Source: Didymodactylos carnosus
Taxonomy: Eukaryota > Rotifera > Eurotatoria > Philodinida > Philodinidae
Length of the DNA stretch: 28,533 bases
Reading direction: 5' to 3'
NCBI GenBank assembly: GCA_905250885.1
Contig: CAJNOQ010001791.1
Location: forward strand, 1-28,533
The notes beneath the pieces are model-generated. The model did no database searches. It was not told the DNA's origin and worked only from the letters and a program-made list of their open reading frames with translations. The translations under genes were made by a program, and so were the position numbers. Position 1 is the first letter of the stretch. Every line of letters begins with the position of its first letter. Positions 9,072-19,739 of the stretch are shown piece by piece.

Positions 9072-9359
9072 TTTCTAGAAAAAGAAATGATAAGAAGAGC
9101 ACACTATAGTGTGCTCTTCTTGTATGTCTTCCACTAAGTGAAAGACATTATAATACCTTTCACTTAGTGGCGTAGTCAGGATTTTATTAGTGGGTGGGCG
9201 TCGCCCAAATTTTTTCATAGTGGTAGAGATTAGCGCAGAATAGTATGAATTATAGACTTTTTGTGGATGGGCAAAACCAACTAGTGGGTGGGCTAAGCCC
9301 ACTCCAGTCCACCCGGTGGCTATGCCACTACTTTCACTGACTGACACTTTTTCTAGAAA
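9072..9359. repeat. nested palindromic cluster
   Basis: Outer inverted arms tttctagaaaaag (9072-9084) and ctttttctagaaa (9347-9359). Inside is a perfect 30-bp palindrome (9092-9121, core CACTATAGTG). There is also a 14-bp inverted pair ccactaagtgaaag (9131-9144) and ctttcacttagtgg (9157-9170). A hAT MITE is inserted in the right part. Confidence 0.75.
9165..9330. mobile_element. hAT-type MITE, 166 bp, with perfect 8-bp target duplication
   Basis: Ends TAGTGGCGTAGTCAGG and TGGCTATGCCACTA are inverted. The 8-mer CTTTCACT occurs on both sides (9157-9164 and 9331-9338). The interior carries repeated AGTGGGTGGGC motifs and no ORF of its own. Such TAGTGGCGTAG-type ends with 8-bp duplication are typical of hAT elements (family knowledge). 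Confidence 0.85.
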
Positions 9360-10393
9360 AACATAGAAGTATCACACGCATTCGCATTTAAAGCAGACAG
9401 AAGTAGAGTCCAGCGGGGAATGGAAAATTTTTGAGATGAATTTTCTTTGATTTTTTTCTATCTCAACAAGAATTTTCTTACTTTTTTCCGAATTTTTCCT
9501 ACTAAACTTCTCACATGATTAGAGAAAACAGAAAAGAGATTCATCCTTGCTGAATGTTTCAGTTATTCCAATCGATAATTTTCTTGTCGAATATTAATTT
9601 GACTAAAGACAAATGCTGGTGAATGACGATAAGTTTATTCACTTTTTCTATGCTGAATCGCGTTCGACCATTGCTTATGGACAATCGAAAATAAAGAGAT
9701 TTTGCGTCTCAAATATTAACGGTTGATACATAACAAAATTATTTTTTTACGTTTTGCTATTGCAATACTGCATCTTCTGTTGTATAGAACTAAGTTGTTG
9801 AATTAACCAGATCTTTATAACTTTTGGTTGTGCAGTTGATTGCTGCTGCAAAAATGACAAATACTTGTCTTAAAAAGAACGTATGCGTAAAATGTACACA
9901 AAATTTACTATCTCTCTTTCTAGCAGTAAAACGAACGTTTTTAATTAAGTTTAAATAGAAAAAATATTTAAAAAAGGACTGTGAATTTATTCTGAATAAC
10001 TCGTTAGGTATTATGATAAGCACTTCCCAGCTTTTAATCGGAGCAAAAACTGTCTCAGTAAACTTCAGAAAGAGCAAAATATCTCTTACTTTTAAGAGAT
10101 ATGACGGTCTGAATTATCAAATATTTAGCCTCATGTATTGATTTTGATGATAACAGTGTATTTCGATTGATTCGTTTGTTTAGAAAGTTTATCATTTATC
10201 ATAGTCAGTTTTTGAAAGTAGAATTTTGACGATGGAGGTATATTTCTTGTGGATGATGTTCAACACGATCACTCTTTTTTTGTTTATTCGTTATAATGAA
10301 AATGATACAAGAGAAAGAAAGGATAACAAAACAAGATGCTCTTAACGAGCACATACACACACCTACAGAAAGAAAACAATATGTTTTCGTTCA
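9360..10393. other. intergenic, no gene seen
   Basis: About 1 kb of AT-rich DNA between the MITE cluster and SNU13. Open frames on the minus strand here (for example 9790-10077) have no recognisable domain and AT-driven composition. AATAAA on the minus strand at 10283-10288 is a candidate SNU13 polyadenylation signal. Confidence 0.6.
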
Positions 10394-10842
10394 TTATGTG
10401 AATAATTTATCGATGTTTTGTTTCAATGTTATTATTTGTTGTTTCAATTGACTACCTTCACTGACGGTGATCGAAGCAGCAATAACTGGACGAGTAACAC
10501 CACATGCACGACCAAGTGCTTGCTTTGATCTGATAAAGACATAGGGAACATTTTTGTCTTCACAAAGTAATGGTAAATGCATCAATATTTCGATCGGTTG
10601 TGTATCGGCTGCCATTACTAAACGGAAAAACAGAGAAAAGTTTCTTCAGCAAAATATAAGACTTAATTTTCGTACTTACTAATAACTTCTGATTTTCCAC
10701 GATTCAATGTTTTTGTTGCTTCGTTTGCACCTTTACGTAGCTGTCGATAATTTAATGCTTGATTTACCAAATCAAGAATATCTTTTGACAATTTTGGATC
10801 TGCAAGCGGGTAGGCTTTTGGGTTAACTTCACCTTCTGACAT
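10394..10842 (-). CDS. SNU13: SNU13 / NHP2-like protein 1 (15.5K, L7Ae family)
   Basis: Two exons, 10680-10842 and 10394-10617, with a 62-bp GT-AG intron splitting an Ile codon, give 128 residues, the same length as human SNU13. The N-terminus reads [20 protein letters not shown]. The diagnostic L7Ae core [20 protein letters not shown] is followed in exon 2 by [20 protein letters not shown] and [15 protein letters not shown], nearly identical to animal orthologues. The protein binds kink-turns in U4 snRNA and box C/D snoRNAs, nucleating the U4/U6.U5 tri-snRNP and snoRNP assembly in the nucleus and nucleolus. A candidate polyadenylation signal lies about 106 bp past the stop. The gene is complete with nothing broken. 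Confidence 0.97.
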
Positions 10843-12764
10843 TATTGAGACTGTTTAATATACGAAAAAGAAACAAAAATTGAAAATATCTAGAATAGCA
10901 AAAAAAATGATTGTGAATTTTTATTTTAAAAATGTTAAGAATAATTAAAAAGCATCAGCAACATCTAACATATCTAATAATAACGAATCACAGTGGCATT
11001 TTTACAACATAAATGTACTGGAATTGTTTTAGAAGTGACATCCAGAAGAAATCATGTTTTTATCGAGATTTCAATTCGTTAATATTGTTAAATTTATCGT
11101 GTGTCTATCGATGTTACTGTTGTTCTTAAGTAGAGGATGATAAAGATCTTTTAATATAATTATTTGCATTTGTTATGAAATTAATCAAACTCATACTTAA
11201 CACCTCACTAAGATACCATAGGGTTTTTAGTATCACTTAAATTGCTGTAAAAGGAATAAAGTGAAGAAAACTAAGTGAATGATCGTAATTGGATGATTGC
11301 TGACCGCAGATCATTCCAACTAAACGATGATTTCTGTCGATTGGTCTGAAATATCTACTGATGCAGAGAGAAAAAAAGGTAAGCAAACTTTTTCTGTGGT
11401 CCAGAGGCGGATGTCGCCCGAAATCAGTTAACTTTGATAACACAAAAAAAGTCGTCTACAAATAATGAAACTTACAGAATATAGATAATGTATTATTGCG
11501 AGCTGATTAGAAATACTTCCAGCTCCCTTGGGATCTTCACATTAGAGTTCTACGGGACAAACTTTTCCGTTGTCGAACACAAAAATTTTTCCTACCTTTT
11601 CTTGTTACAGGAGACGCTTAAAGTCTCAAACTTATTTTTGCTACAAAATTTAAGCCTAATTTCTTGTTCTGCTCCGCGAGACAGACGGAACGGCATTCGG
11701 AACTAGTTCCTAAGGGACCGGGTGAGTGCAGACGACCGTTTAGTTACGTTGTTTCTTCCGTTAATGTAAAACGTAAAAAGAGAAAATATGGACGTCCACA
11801 CACTCTTATATTGGTTAGAACTGCCATATTGAGTCTTTTGCACATTTTTTCTATTCGCAGCTGATTTTTAACCAATGCTGAATTTATCTGCTATTGGCAG
11901 CTGTTATTGGCATGGCACGTAACTTCTAACTACGATGCCTAAACGATGTGTAAATTGGCCCTTTGTGTAAAATAAAGATAAAAAGATAGACAAGGTAACG
12001 CACGTCTGCATAGACGCCCCCGCCGTCACTAAATCCACTACTTGCTCTAAAGTCTTCTTGTTCAATTTATACATTTCTCAAAAATACTATTCTTTATTAG
12101 AATCCTACGCAATACAGTTTAATCAATCACTCTTAAACTAAAGTACTACTTGAATTCGCGAGACAGGAACCGATCTACCAAGATCTTGTTTATTCCTTGG
12201 CTTTAGTCTAGGGTCTTACAAAATGATTATCTGTGTGCACACAGATAACCATTTTGTACCAACACACAATTCATTTTCTAGGTGGTACACCAAAGGCTCG
12301 AACCTTTGAGGTGGTATAAAAGGCCTCAACTGCTTAGGTGCGGATAGACGTCGCCGGGTGACGGAAATGATAGAAAGGGAAACCAAAATGCAAAATGAGC
12401 AGTGAGTAATTTAACCTTCTATACGGAATTCTTTTAGCACAACAGAAACTCAAAACAACATTTGCATAGTAGTGTAGTAATTCATTCTGTTATGAATCAT
12501 ACAAGCGCCTGTTTGATGCTTCTCAATCTACCTTCATTTACTTATCTATTGCGCGCGCATGAATCATAAGATAGAACATCGACTGTTGCCAAAATATCTC
12601 AACAACTACAGATCAGTTAAATTTTTGTCTGCTGAAAGGGCACATCTACACTATATATTGAACTTAAAGTGTGAAGAAACCACATTAATCGGATGAACCG
12701 TTGATAGAGAAGTGTACGTGACAAAGGTTATGCTTGGCTCGTTTTTAAAAGAACACTAAATAAG
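10843..12764. other. intergenic or intronic, no gene seen
   Basis: About 1.9 kb between SNU13 and the first visible CNTNAP exon. Minor open frames on both strands (11237-11443 minus, 11488-11706 and 11664-11864 plus) have no recognised domains. 11670-11760 is richer in GC (GAGACAGACGGAACGG) and may be an old repeat. 12218-12350 holds a hairpin cluster. It was searched for LamG, EGF or fibrinogen-like exons of CNTNAP without success. Confidence 0.5.
12218..12257. repeat. 40-bp near-perfect palindrome
   Basis: Arms acaaaatgattatctgtgtg and cacacagataaccattttgt are inverse complements with one mismatch and no spacer. It is followed at about 12290-12345 by smaller inverted repeats around caaaggctcgaacctttg. 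Confidence 0.8.
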
Positions 12765-14944
12765 AAGAATATTTACCTGTTTTACGTGTTGAGTTTGGTG
12801 ATACAGGTGCGGGTCAAGCACAACAGTATGGTCGTTATCAAGTTGGAAAATTATTATGCGAAGGGGATTTATTATACGACAATGTCATTACATTTCGAAA
12901 AGCGGATGCTATTATATCGGTACCGAAATTCGAGGCTAAAATCGCTGGTGACATACGTTTTCAATTTAAAACGGGATTCGATTCATCAACGTTTGGCTCA
13001 GCTATTATGGTACAAAATGTGGATTACGAAGATGGCGATCTAATTGAAGTGAGCAAATTTTTTTAATTTCTAATTGGGCCAGATTATTGGTATAGATTTT
13101 AAAACTGATCGACAAGATAAACTATGAGACAGATAGATTATTTTTTAGGCCTAAATTTGAGCTAGAACATCTTTCTAACTGATACTCTGCTTATTTAGAA
13201 ATATGTAGGATATCATTTATTGGTCTGTTTTAGATTCGTCTTCAAGCACCACGTGAAATTGCGTTTCGTTACAGTGTTGGTAGAGGAACGAATATTGTTA
13301 CAATACGATCACCCTATGATTTTAATGATAATGAATGGCATACGGTCCAAATCGAGATAAATCGTCAGGAAGCAAGAATGACGGTTGACGACTTATCAGC
13401 TTCAAATCCAGAAGATCAAACAACATTTCGACATATACGTTTAACGTCAAATTTAACCATTGGTGCATCGGTGACCAATCGGAATGGTTTTGTAGGTTGT
13501 ATACGAGCATTTCAAGTCAATGGCGAAATGATAGATCTAAAATATTTAGCCATGCGTGGTTTATATGGTATTAGTCCTGGATGTGTCGGAAAATGCCAGA
13601 GTAATCCGTGTTTGAACGGAGGCCGGTGTAATGAAAGATGGTCAACATATGACTGTGATTGTACGTTTACTCCATTTCGAGGCCCAATATGTTCAACAGA
13701 AATTGGTACACGTTTAGAAGCGAATACCATGATAAAATATATATTTCCAACAGAAGGTGTTACAGCAACCGAAGAAGAGACAATTCGTGTTTTATTTTCA
13801 ACGTATAAAAAACAAGGTATATTAATGCAACTTCAATCAGATAAAATCGATGAAAAAGGTATGATTGATTATTTCACAATGGAAATGAATAACAACGGCG
13901 GTGTACGTGTTAAATTCAATTACGGTTTTGATACATTTGAATATAATGTACCATACGATTTAACAAATGGACAAGATCACGAAATTATTGTAACAAGACG
14001 AGAATATGGAAAACGCTTAATTGTAGCGGTCGACAATTATGAACCATTTGAGACGGTATTTCCACAAACTCAACAAATTGATATGCAATTTGATAGCCCA
14101 CGACGAATATATATTGGACGAAATGAAACAACACCTCCCGAACAAGGTTTCAGTGGATGTATAGCACGTTTACAATTCAACAGGATATTCCCACTGAAAT
14201 ATGCATTTCTAGAAGAAAGAGATCCAAATATAACATGGACAGGCTCAAATATACGGTAAGATTGAAGGTATCGTCAATACCTTTATTGAAAACGTGCATA
14301 AGTATCATTGCATCTTTCTTATTCAGTCAGGAAAGATATATAATATTTAAGCAAACCTAATGGTTAAGGTGATAGATGTTACTAGACTGCTAGACAAGGA
14401 TGAAAATGTGTCATGTATTGTTTCAGATTTTTTTGTACAGTATCAAAATCATTTTCATACTGTTGCTGTCGTTTTCAAAACAACGTCGAAGATATCTGCA
14501 TTTATTTATAGCGATGTATGAGTTGAACTAATTTATTTATTTTTTTCTTCAGAGAATGGTCATGTGGCACAGAACCCGTCAAGTACCCTCCAGAACCAGT
14601 GGAAATTCCTCCTGATCGTAATTTTACTATAATCGGTAAATATTATTTGTATTGTTTATATATCTTTGTATCTGTTATTTCACTTTGTTTTAGACATACC
14701 TCGACTGTCAATACACCAAAGTATTTATCAGCGAAATTTAACCATTATTGGAAGTATGGCTACTGTCCTTTTCGTGTTCATAATAGCTGGTATATTGTTT
14801 TGTTATCAAAAATATTCTAAAAGTGGAGAATATAAAACGAAAGAAGATTTGGGCGCTGATCAAGCTATTGACGCTGATACAGCCATTATTAAAGGTGATT
14901 CAAGACATCCTGCATTGACAGAAAATAAAGGATGGTTAAACTAA
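12765..14944 (+). CDS. CNTNAP: contactin-associated protein / Neurexin IV, C-terminal part
   Basis: Exons 12765-13048 (start approximate), 13234-14255, 14553-14635 and 14694-14944 (TAA) have GT-AG borders and matching phases. The order is: LPVLRVEF segment, LamG (VGKLLCEGD to RNGFVGCIRAFQVNGEMIDL), EGF (CQSNPCLNGGRCNERW, CDC), a second LamG (ending FSGCIARLQFNRIFPLKYA), and a short juxtamembrane exon. A transmembrane helix (TVLFVFIIAGILFCY) follows, then a cytoplasmic tail with GEYKTKEDLGADQAIDAD and terminal GWLN. The tail matches the protein 4.1-binding segment and C-terminus of Caspr/Nrx-IV, which distinguishes it from classical neurexins. These proteins work in axo-glial or septate junction adhesion with contactin-like partners. 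The N-terminal discoidin, first two LamG, first EGF and fibrinogen-like regions are not found upstream. The gene is therefore truncated, interrupted by a long intron spanning SNU13, or rearranged. Confidence 0.92.
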
Positions 14945-15960
14945 TGTATATTAAACTGCGTGCAATCTCATCTCTGTGCTATTTCTTTTCGACGATTCAT
15001 CTCCAAAACTATTACTGTTTTTTGTTTGTTTTGATAAAAAATAGTTTTAGTTGTTATTATTCTATTGATTCAACATTCCATTTTGGTATTTTTTTCATTT
15101 TTTGTTATTTTATACTTTTTCTCAATTTTAACTTAGACAAATGACTTTCATCTTAACTTGTTTAATGAATACTTCTGTGAAGGAGAAATCGAAGTTCGAT
15201 ACCTTCTATAATAATTAGTTTTAGTTTCACTATATTAAGTTAGCATAGGAAATTTTTCAGATACTCATTTTTCTAAAATATTATCATTATAATCGGTGCC
15301 TATCCGTTTTTTATACATACGAACCTGAGTTTTGTATAGATTTGAATATTTGCTTTTTTCATCTGAACAAATTTTTTCGAATAAACAGCAGCTTTTTGTT
15401 GTTGTTATTTTTGTATATATAAAAAGTGTTTTATTCATGTCTGGATATTTTGTATTTTCATCTTTTGTACGTCATATTTTTATCAATAAATATACTACGA
15501 TATATAAAAAACAGAATGAAATTATACTCAGTTTAATTCAATGAATATTGAAGATACGATACGCAGTGGAACCTTGTTGTCTACTCAGTTAAACTCAAAC
15601 CGCTTTCTTGTTATTATCGATCACAATGAGGACAATGAATAATGCACAGTTTACAATAGACCTCTATAGACACATACCTAAGATACATCTCTATTGACAT
15701 TTGCTTCACTTTTTTGTCGTATTCTGTCTCTCTACAGAAAAGAGAACGAAAAGAGCAGTAGAAAAAGTATTTTGTGTAATCAATCGCTCATTTTTTGACC
15801 AAATTAAATAATTGTTTGAGCATCAGCTTTGCAAGACTTTTTTCTACTCACAAATGTGGAAAAGTACAAGACCTCCAGAGTGGAACCCTGCAAAGGACTC
15901 GATTAAAGTCAACATGTTTATTCTTCCTGTTCAAACACTATGCATGTTGAATGAAATATT
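14945..15960. other. CNTNAP 3' flank, non-coding
   Basis: T-rich 3' region. AATAAA motifs at 15380-15385 and 15485-15490 are candidate polyadenylation signals, implying a 3' UTR of roughly 450-550 bp. No other gene is seen. Confidence 0.5.
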
Positions 15961-16150
15961 ACTCCTGTTTGATCAAATGATTAAACAGATTTAAATACTT
16001 TTTGAAAAAGTGATTTATGACAAAACTATCTTCAGACACCTGACAATCAACCCATTCGTTTATTAACTGTACTCATTTTTATTATTTTACACACATGATA
16101 TAGAAAAGATTTTGAAGAATTCTGGATGTATAGTTTCTACTCTATTGAAC
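15961..16150. repeat. long inverted repeat flanking the SDR gene, left arm
   Basis: This is the inverse complement, at roughly 90-95% identity by eye, of 19477-19668. The best part is about 16010-16128, which is nearly perfect. Confidence 0.9.
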
Positions 16151-16433
16151 AATAACCAGATTTTTATTATTTGTTGGATCTGATTCAGTAATAACCAAAG
16201 AAAATCACATTTTCCAGTTAATGAACAAACAAGATTCATTGCACAAAAAATATGACTACAGACTTGAAACAACATTAAGCAAACTTGATGATTGACAAAA
16301 AATGTTTAGTAATATGTGAAAATATTAAAAGAAGAATACTGTATATAATTCAAAAATTTATTTTACGAAGACAATACAGCGTGACCTCTGCAAAGTGTTA
16401 GGTGGAGATCAGTGAATTCGGATGTTTGAATAA
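16151..16433. other. SDR gene 3' flank
   Basis: AT-rich sequence with AATAAA on the minus strand at 16357-16362, a candidate polyadenylation signal 72 bp past the SDR stop. Confidence 0.5.
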
Positions 16434-17345
16434 TCAGCGTGTTGCTTGTGAAGCTCTAAACGCTTTATAGAGTAGTTGAATATCATCCAATGGTGACAAA
16501 TGGTGTGGTTTCCAACCCAGTGTACGTTTAATTTTCTCCGAACTTATTAGCATATCGTGTTCGAAGAATTTCATAAAACCTTCCGCTTCAACGTACACTT
16601 TTTCCCCAGTAATACCGGCGGCTCGTGCAAATGCTGTTCGTATCTCTTCATAACTGAAGCGACTATCGTCTCCGACATTGAATACTTCCCCAGCCACCAA
16701 ACTTCGTGCTGCTTCAACAATCAGTACGTATGCTCGAGCTAAATCGCTTACATGGGACCAACTCCATTTTTTATCAGGCTTACCAGCAATCGGAATTTTT
16801 CCATCCTTTGTACCACCAAACCAGTCTGTTATATAACAACCGAAACTCAAACCGTAAACCCAATTTGGTCGAACAACGACTCCGTTTACATTTGAATGTT
16901 GCTTCTCATCACAAACGTATGATTCAAAATCTGACCGCCATTTGAATTCTTTCGAAAGAGCAGGTGAATTTTCATCTAAGACTTTATCACCATATTGATC
17001 GCCATAAACTAGACATCCGCTTGTCATCACATATCGTTTATAGACGCCTGTCTGTTTGCCAGCTTTTTGTAATTTTTCAATAACATTCTTTTTTGGTGGC
17101 GAGTGGTCGCTAGCGCCTAACACAACGACGTGATCGATGACAGTCGAAATCTGATCAACGATCGAATCAAGCCATTTGAAATCGCTGTAATCACCAATGA
17201 CTGGAATAATTTCTTCTACCAATAATTTGTTCTCATGATCTGAATTACGAATTAAACCATAAACCGTATGACCTGCTTGACGTAACTGACGAGCTGTTTC
17301 AAATCCAATGTAACCATTGGCTCCTGTAACCAGTACGCTTACCAT
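16434..17345 (-). CDS. NAD(P)-dependent epimerase/dehydratase, atypical extended SDR
   Basis: A single uninterrupted 303-codon frame from ATG 17345. The N-terminal Rossmann motif is TGANGYIG (residues 7-14, GxxGxxG). An arginine follows beta-2 (YGLIRN, R33), suggesting NADP preference. TSGCLVYGDQYGD (residues 108-120), VVVRPNWVYG (156-165) and the substrate-side segment WSHVSDLARAY are typical of extended SDRs acting on nucleotide sugars or similar carbonyl substrates. The canonical YxxxK is not clear (YVCDEK is spaced YxxxxK), so it belongs with the atypical group and the substrate cannot be named. It lacks introns, unlike every neighbouring gene. By eye its GC is above its flanks, and it is enclosed by long inverted repeats. 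These are compatible with bacterial, fungal or plant origin by transfer, which is unproven. Confidence 0.88.
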   Translation of the reverse strand: MVSVLVTGANGYIGFETARQLRQAGHTVYGLIRNSDHENKLLVEEIIPVIGDYSDFKWLDSIVDQISTVIDHVVVLGASDHSPPKKNVIEKLQKAGKQTGVYKRYVMTSGCLVYGDQYGDKVLDENSPALSKEFKWRSDFESYVCDEKQHSNVNGVVVRPNWVYGLSFGCYITDWFGGTKDGKIPIAGKPDKKWSWSHVSDLARAYVLIVEAARSLVAGEVFNVGDDSRFSYEEIRTAFARAAGITGEKVYVEAEGFMKFFEHDMLISSEKIKRTLGWKPHHLSPLDDIQLLYKAFRASQATR

Positions 17346-17899
17346 TTACGATATTATTTGGGTTTTTGCTCCACGATAAACAATAATTTTAACTGTCTTG
17401 AATCAAATAAAAAAGTTTTTTCTTTCTGTATTTCTTGCTTTTAAATCGTTTTAATCTAGAAAGCATGGCAAGATAGCTAGATTTTCTTTCTTTTCTCCTA
17501 TTTACATTACATAACTATTTAAATATGTACAGACTTTATGTGTGTTAATGTCACTCTCTTGATAACATTTAACGGTTATTTTCAAAAAACTTCGAAAGAA
17601 GCGGCAAACCCTCTATTCGATCCTCTTTTTTTGAACTGCATGAATAAGAATCATCTCTTTGAAAACTTGTTCGTTTTTCTTAAAATTTTTCACTTGGAAT
17701 GACGTATACCGGTGTACATCAAAATGCGTGCAGTGTCAATATTAGTGCGAAGTTTTTGGAGCTTTTTTCACAACGCTGGAATCTGAAAAAATAGATCATG
17801 ATCAATAATTTTTGATTCTTCCGTGATGAATCCGTCGAAACAAACGCTTTTCTATATCCAACCAAGGGAATCCACACGCTGTCCATCCTCATTCTGTTA
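17346..17899. other. SDR gene upstream region, no gene seen
   Basis: AT-rich non-coding sequence between the SDR start codon and a hAT MITE. The open frame at 17719-17925 on the minus strand is unsupported. Confidence 0.5.
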
Positions 17900-17907
17900 C
17901 TTTCTAT

Positions 17908-18629
17908 CAGGGATGGGTGAGTCAAGCCATTTCGAGTCGAGTGTCGAGTCTAAGTCATTTTGAAATACTGTCGAGTCGAGTCACCGGTGTTTCCGAGTCG
18001 AGTCAAGTCGAGTCAAATTATTTTTTTCGATTATTTCGTTTTCTGTTTATTTTGATAAAAAATATCAACAACAAGTTTCATAACGCATTATCCAGTTCCT
18101 AGTTTTTGATCCAGGTGCTCGGATATTTTCATATCCAAGGTATCATGAACTTTATAGTTGCGGATTTTTAACAACAACACATGTGTGTATATAACGAATA
18201 CATTGTTTTAGCCTAGGACAATGTAGCTATTAGTCAATAAAAGCAACAACGTTTCTTAGAGAATAACTTCACTTTTTATATACATGTGCTTCAGAAATGA
18301 ACCGAAAAAAAACAGAACGAGAAAAAACATATATATGCAGTAATATACACAGTTTATCGTTCACGACCATATGAATACATAGGCAGAAAAGCTGTTGAAA
18401 AAATTGTTCTAATGCAATATATTCCATTAGGATAAAAGTTATTAAGAAGTGATAATTTAATCTTATAAATTGTAAAATTTTTATAAGAGCAAATGAAAAT
18501 CTTTTTGGGTGAATGACTGGAGTCACACAGGCGAGTCGACGCTGCTCAGTTTTCGAGTCCGAGTCGAGTCCGAGTCTTGAACAAAATGCGACTCGAGTCC
18601 AAGTTTTGACTCGGACTCGCCCATCCCTG
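17908..18629. mobile_element. hAT-type MITE, 722 bp, with perfect 8-bp target duplication
   Basis: Inverted ends CAGGGATGGGTGAGTC and GACTCGCCCATCCCTG. The target duplication CTTTCTAT lies at 17900-17907 and 18630-18637. Subterminal regions on both sides carry many GAGTC/GACTC copies (17928-18013 and 18533-18615), a likely transposase-binding repeat array. The interior is AT-rich with no transposase ORF. Confidence 0.9.
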
Positions 18630-18810
18630 CTTTCTATCAGATGAATTTCTGTTTTCTTCATGATAGAGAAAGAGTGCTGAAGAAGATTTTCATTGATAGT
18701 ACTAAAGTTAGTTTTACTAATATTGTGTCCAAAACTGTAACAAATTTCTACTATTTGTCGCTATAAGCCGAAAAAACTTCAGATCATATACTTCGAAGTG
18801 TCCTCTACAG

Positions 18811-19223
18811 CAGAGCTGAAACCGGTCCGGGTGGACCTGACCAGTACCGGTTGAAAAAGTCAACCGGATCGGTAGAGATCGGTATTTCACCGGTCGAAAA
18901 TTTTGAAACATCTGCTCTTTTTACCCTGTTTTTCGTCAAAAAAACTAAAATTTCACGTCTTTTTCAGTCAGAATAAATAAGTCGATGCTCAAAACAGATA
19001 TTATTGTCATTCCTTGTTTTAAGGTTAAATATGATAGACTCGTTATTGTGAAGGTTCTCTCACATGTGCTCGCAAACTACTTCATTTGTGGGAAAAACTC
19101 GTTTTGAAAATCGATTTTCAAAAAACTTCGCCAGGTTTTCGCCGGTTTGAGTTATAATTCCAGCCGACCCGTTTACCGGCCGGATCGGATCGGTTTATCT
19201 TTTTTCAACCGGTTCTAGCTCTG
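18811..19223. mobile_element. second hAT-type MITE, 413 bp, with perfect 8-bp target duplication
   Basis: Ends CAGAGCTGAAACCGGT and ACCGGTTCTAGCTCTG are inverted with one mismatch and a one-base register change. The target duplication CTCTACAG lies at 18803-18810 and 19224-19231. Subterminal CCGGTC/CCGGAT motifs recur at both ends. It is non-autonomous. Confidence 0.88.
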
Positions 19224-19476
19224 CTCTACAGACTGGGAAATCTTAAAGAAAATCTAAATGGAGGAGCCCCCATCCCTTAAGTACGCCATGCCATGAAGAC
19301 AAACAAATATTTTTGTGTCAATATTGTCTAATTTTGAGTAGGTGTTGTAATTCTATCATTTTTCTCATATTTAATGACTCCATTTACCATGATCTATCAT
19401 TTGTCACACAATTACATTCAACAAATAATAAAAAAAGTTTTTTCATTTAAACTTTACTTTAATAAATCTCGCTGTT

Positions 19477-19668
19477 ATTCAATGGGGTAGAAACTACACG
19501 TCCAGAATTCTTCAAAATCTTTTCTATATCATGTGTGTAAAATAATAAAAATGAGTACAGTTAATAAACGAATGGGTTGATTGTCAGGTGTCTGAAGATA
19601 GTTTTGTCATAAATCATTTTTTCAAAAAGTATTTAAAGCTGTTTAATAATTTGATCAAACAGTAGTAT
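19477..19668. repeat. long inverted repeat flanking the SDR gene, right arm
   Basis: Inverse complement of 15961-16150. The pair bounds 3.3 kb containing the SDR gene and both hAT MITEs. Confidence 0.9.
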
Positions 19669-19739
19669 ATATAGTATATGGATATAGCGCTCATCGAGTT
19701 ACCTAGAAAAAACTCGATTTCAAGTTTTCAGAAAACATT

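Noticed and set aside
9790-10077. 95-codon minus-strand ORF
   Set aside because: AT-driven composition, no homology recognised, no splice support.
12285-12325. tRNA-like B-box on the minus strand (GGTTCGAGCC)
   Set aside because: The loop is one base short, there is no acceptor stem or anticodon arm, and the stems are explained by local inverted repeats.
11404-12360. Possible large hAT element (CAGAGGCGGATGTCGCCC near 11410 and GCGGATAGACGTCGCCGG near 12340)
   Set aside because: The similar motifs are in direct, not inverted, orientation and no target duplication was found.
18269-18661. 130-codon minus-strand ORF
   Set aside because: Lies almost wholly within the non-coding interior and end of a hAT MITE, with no transposase motifs.
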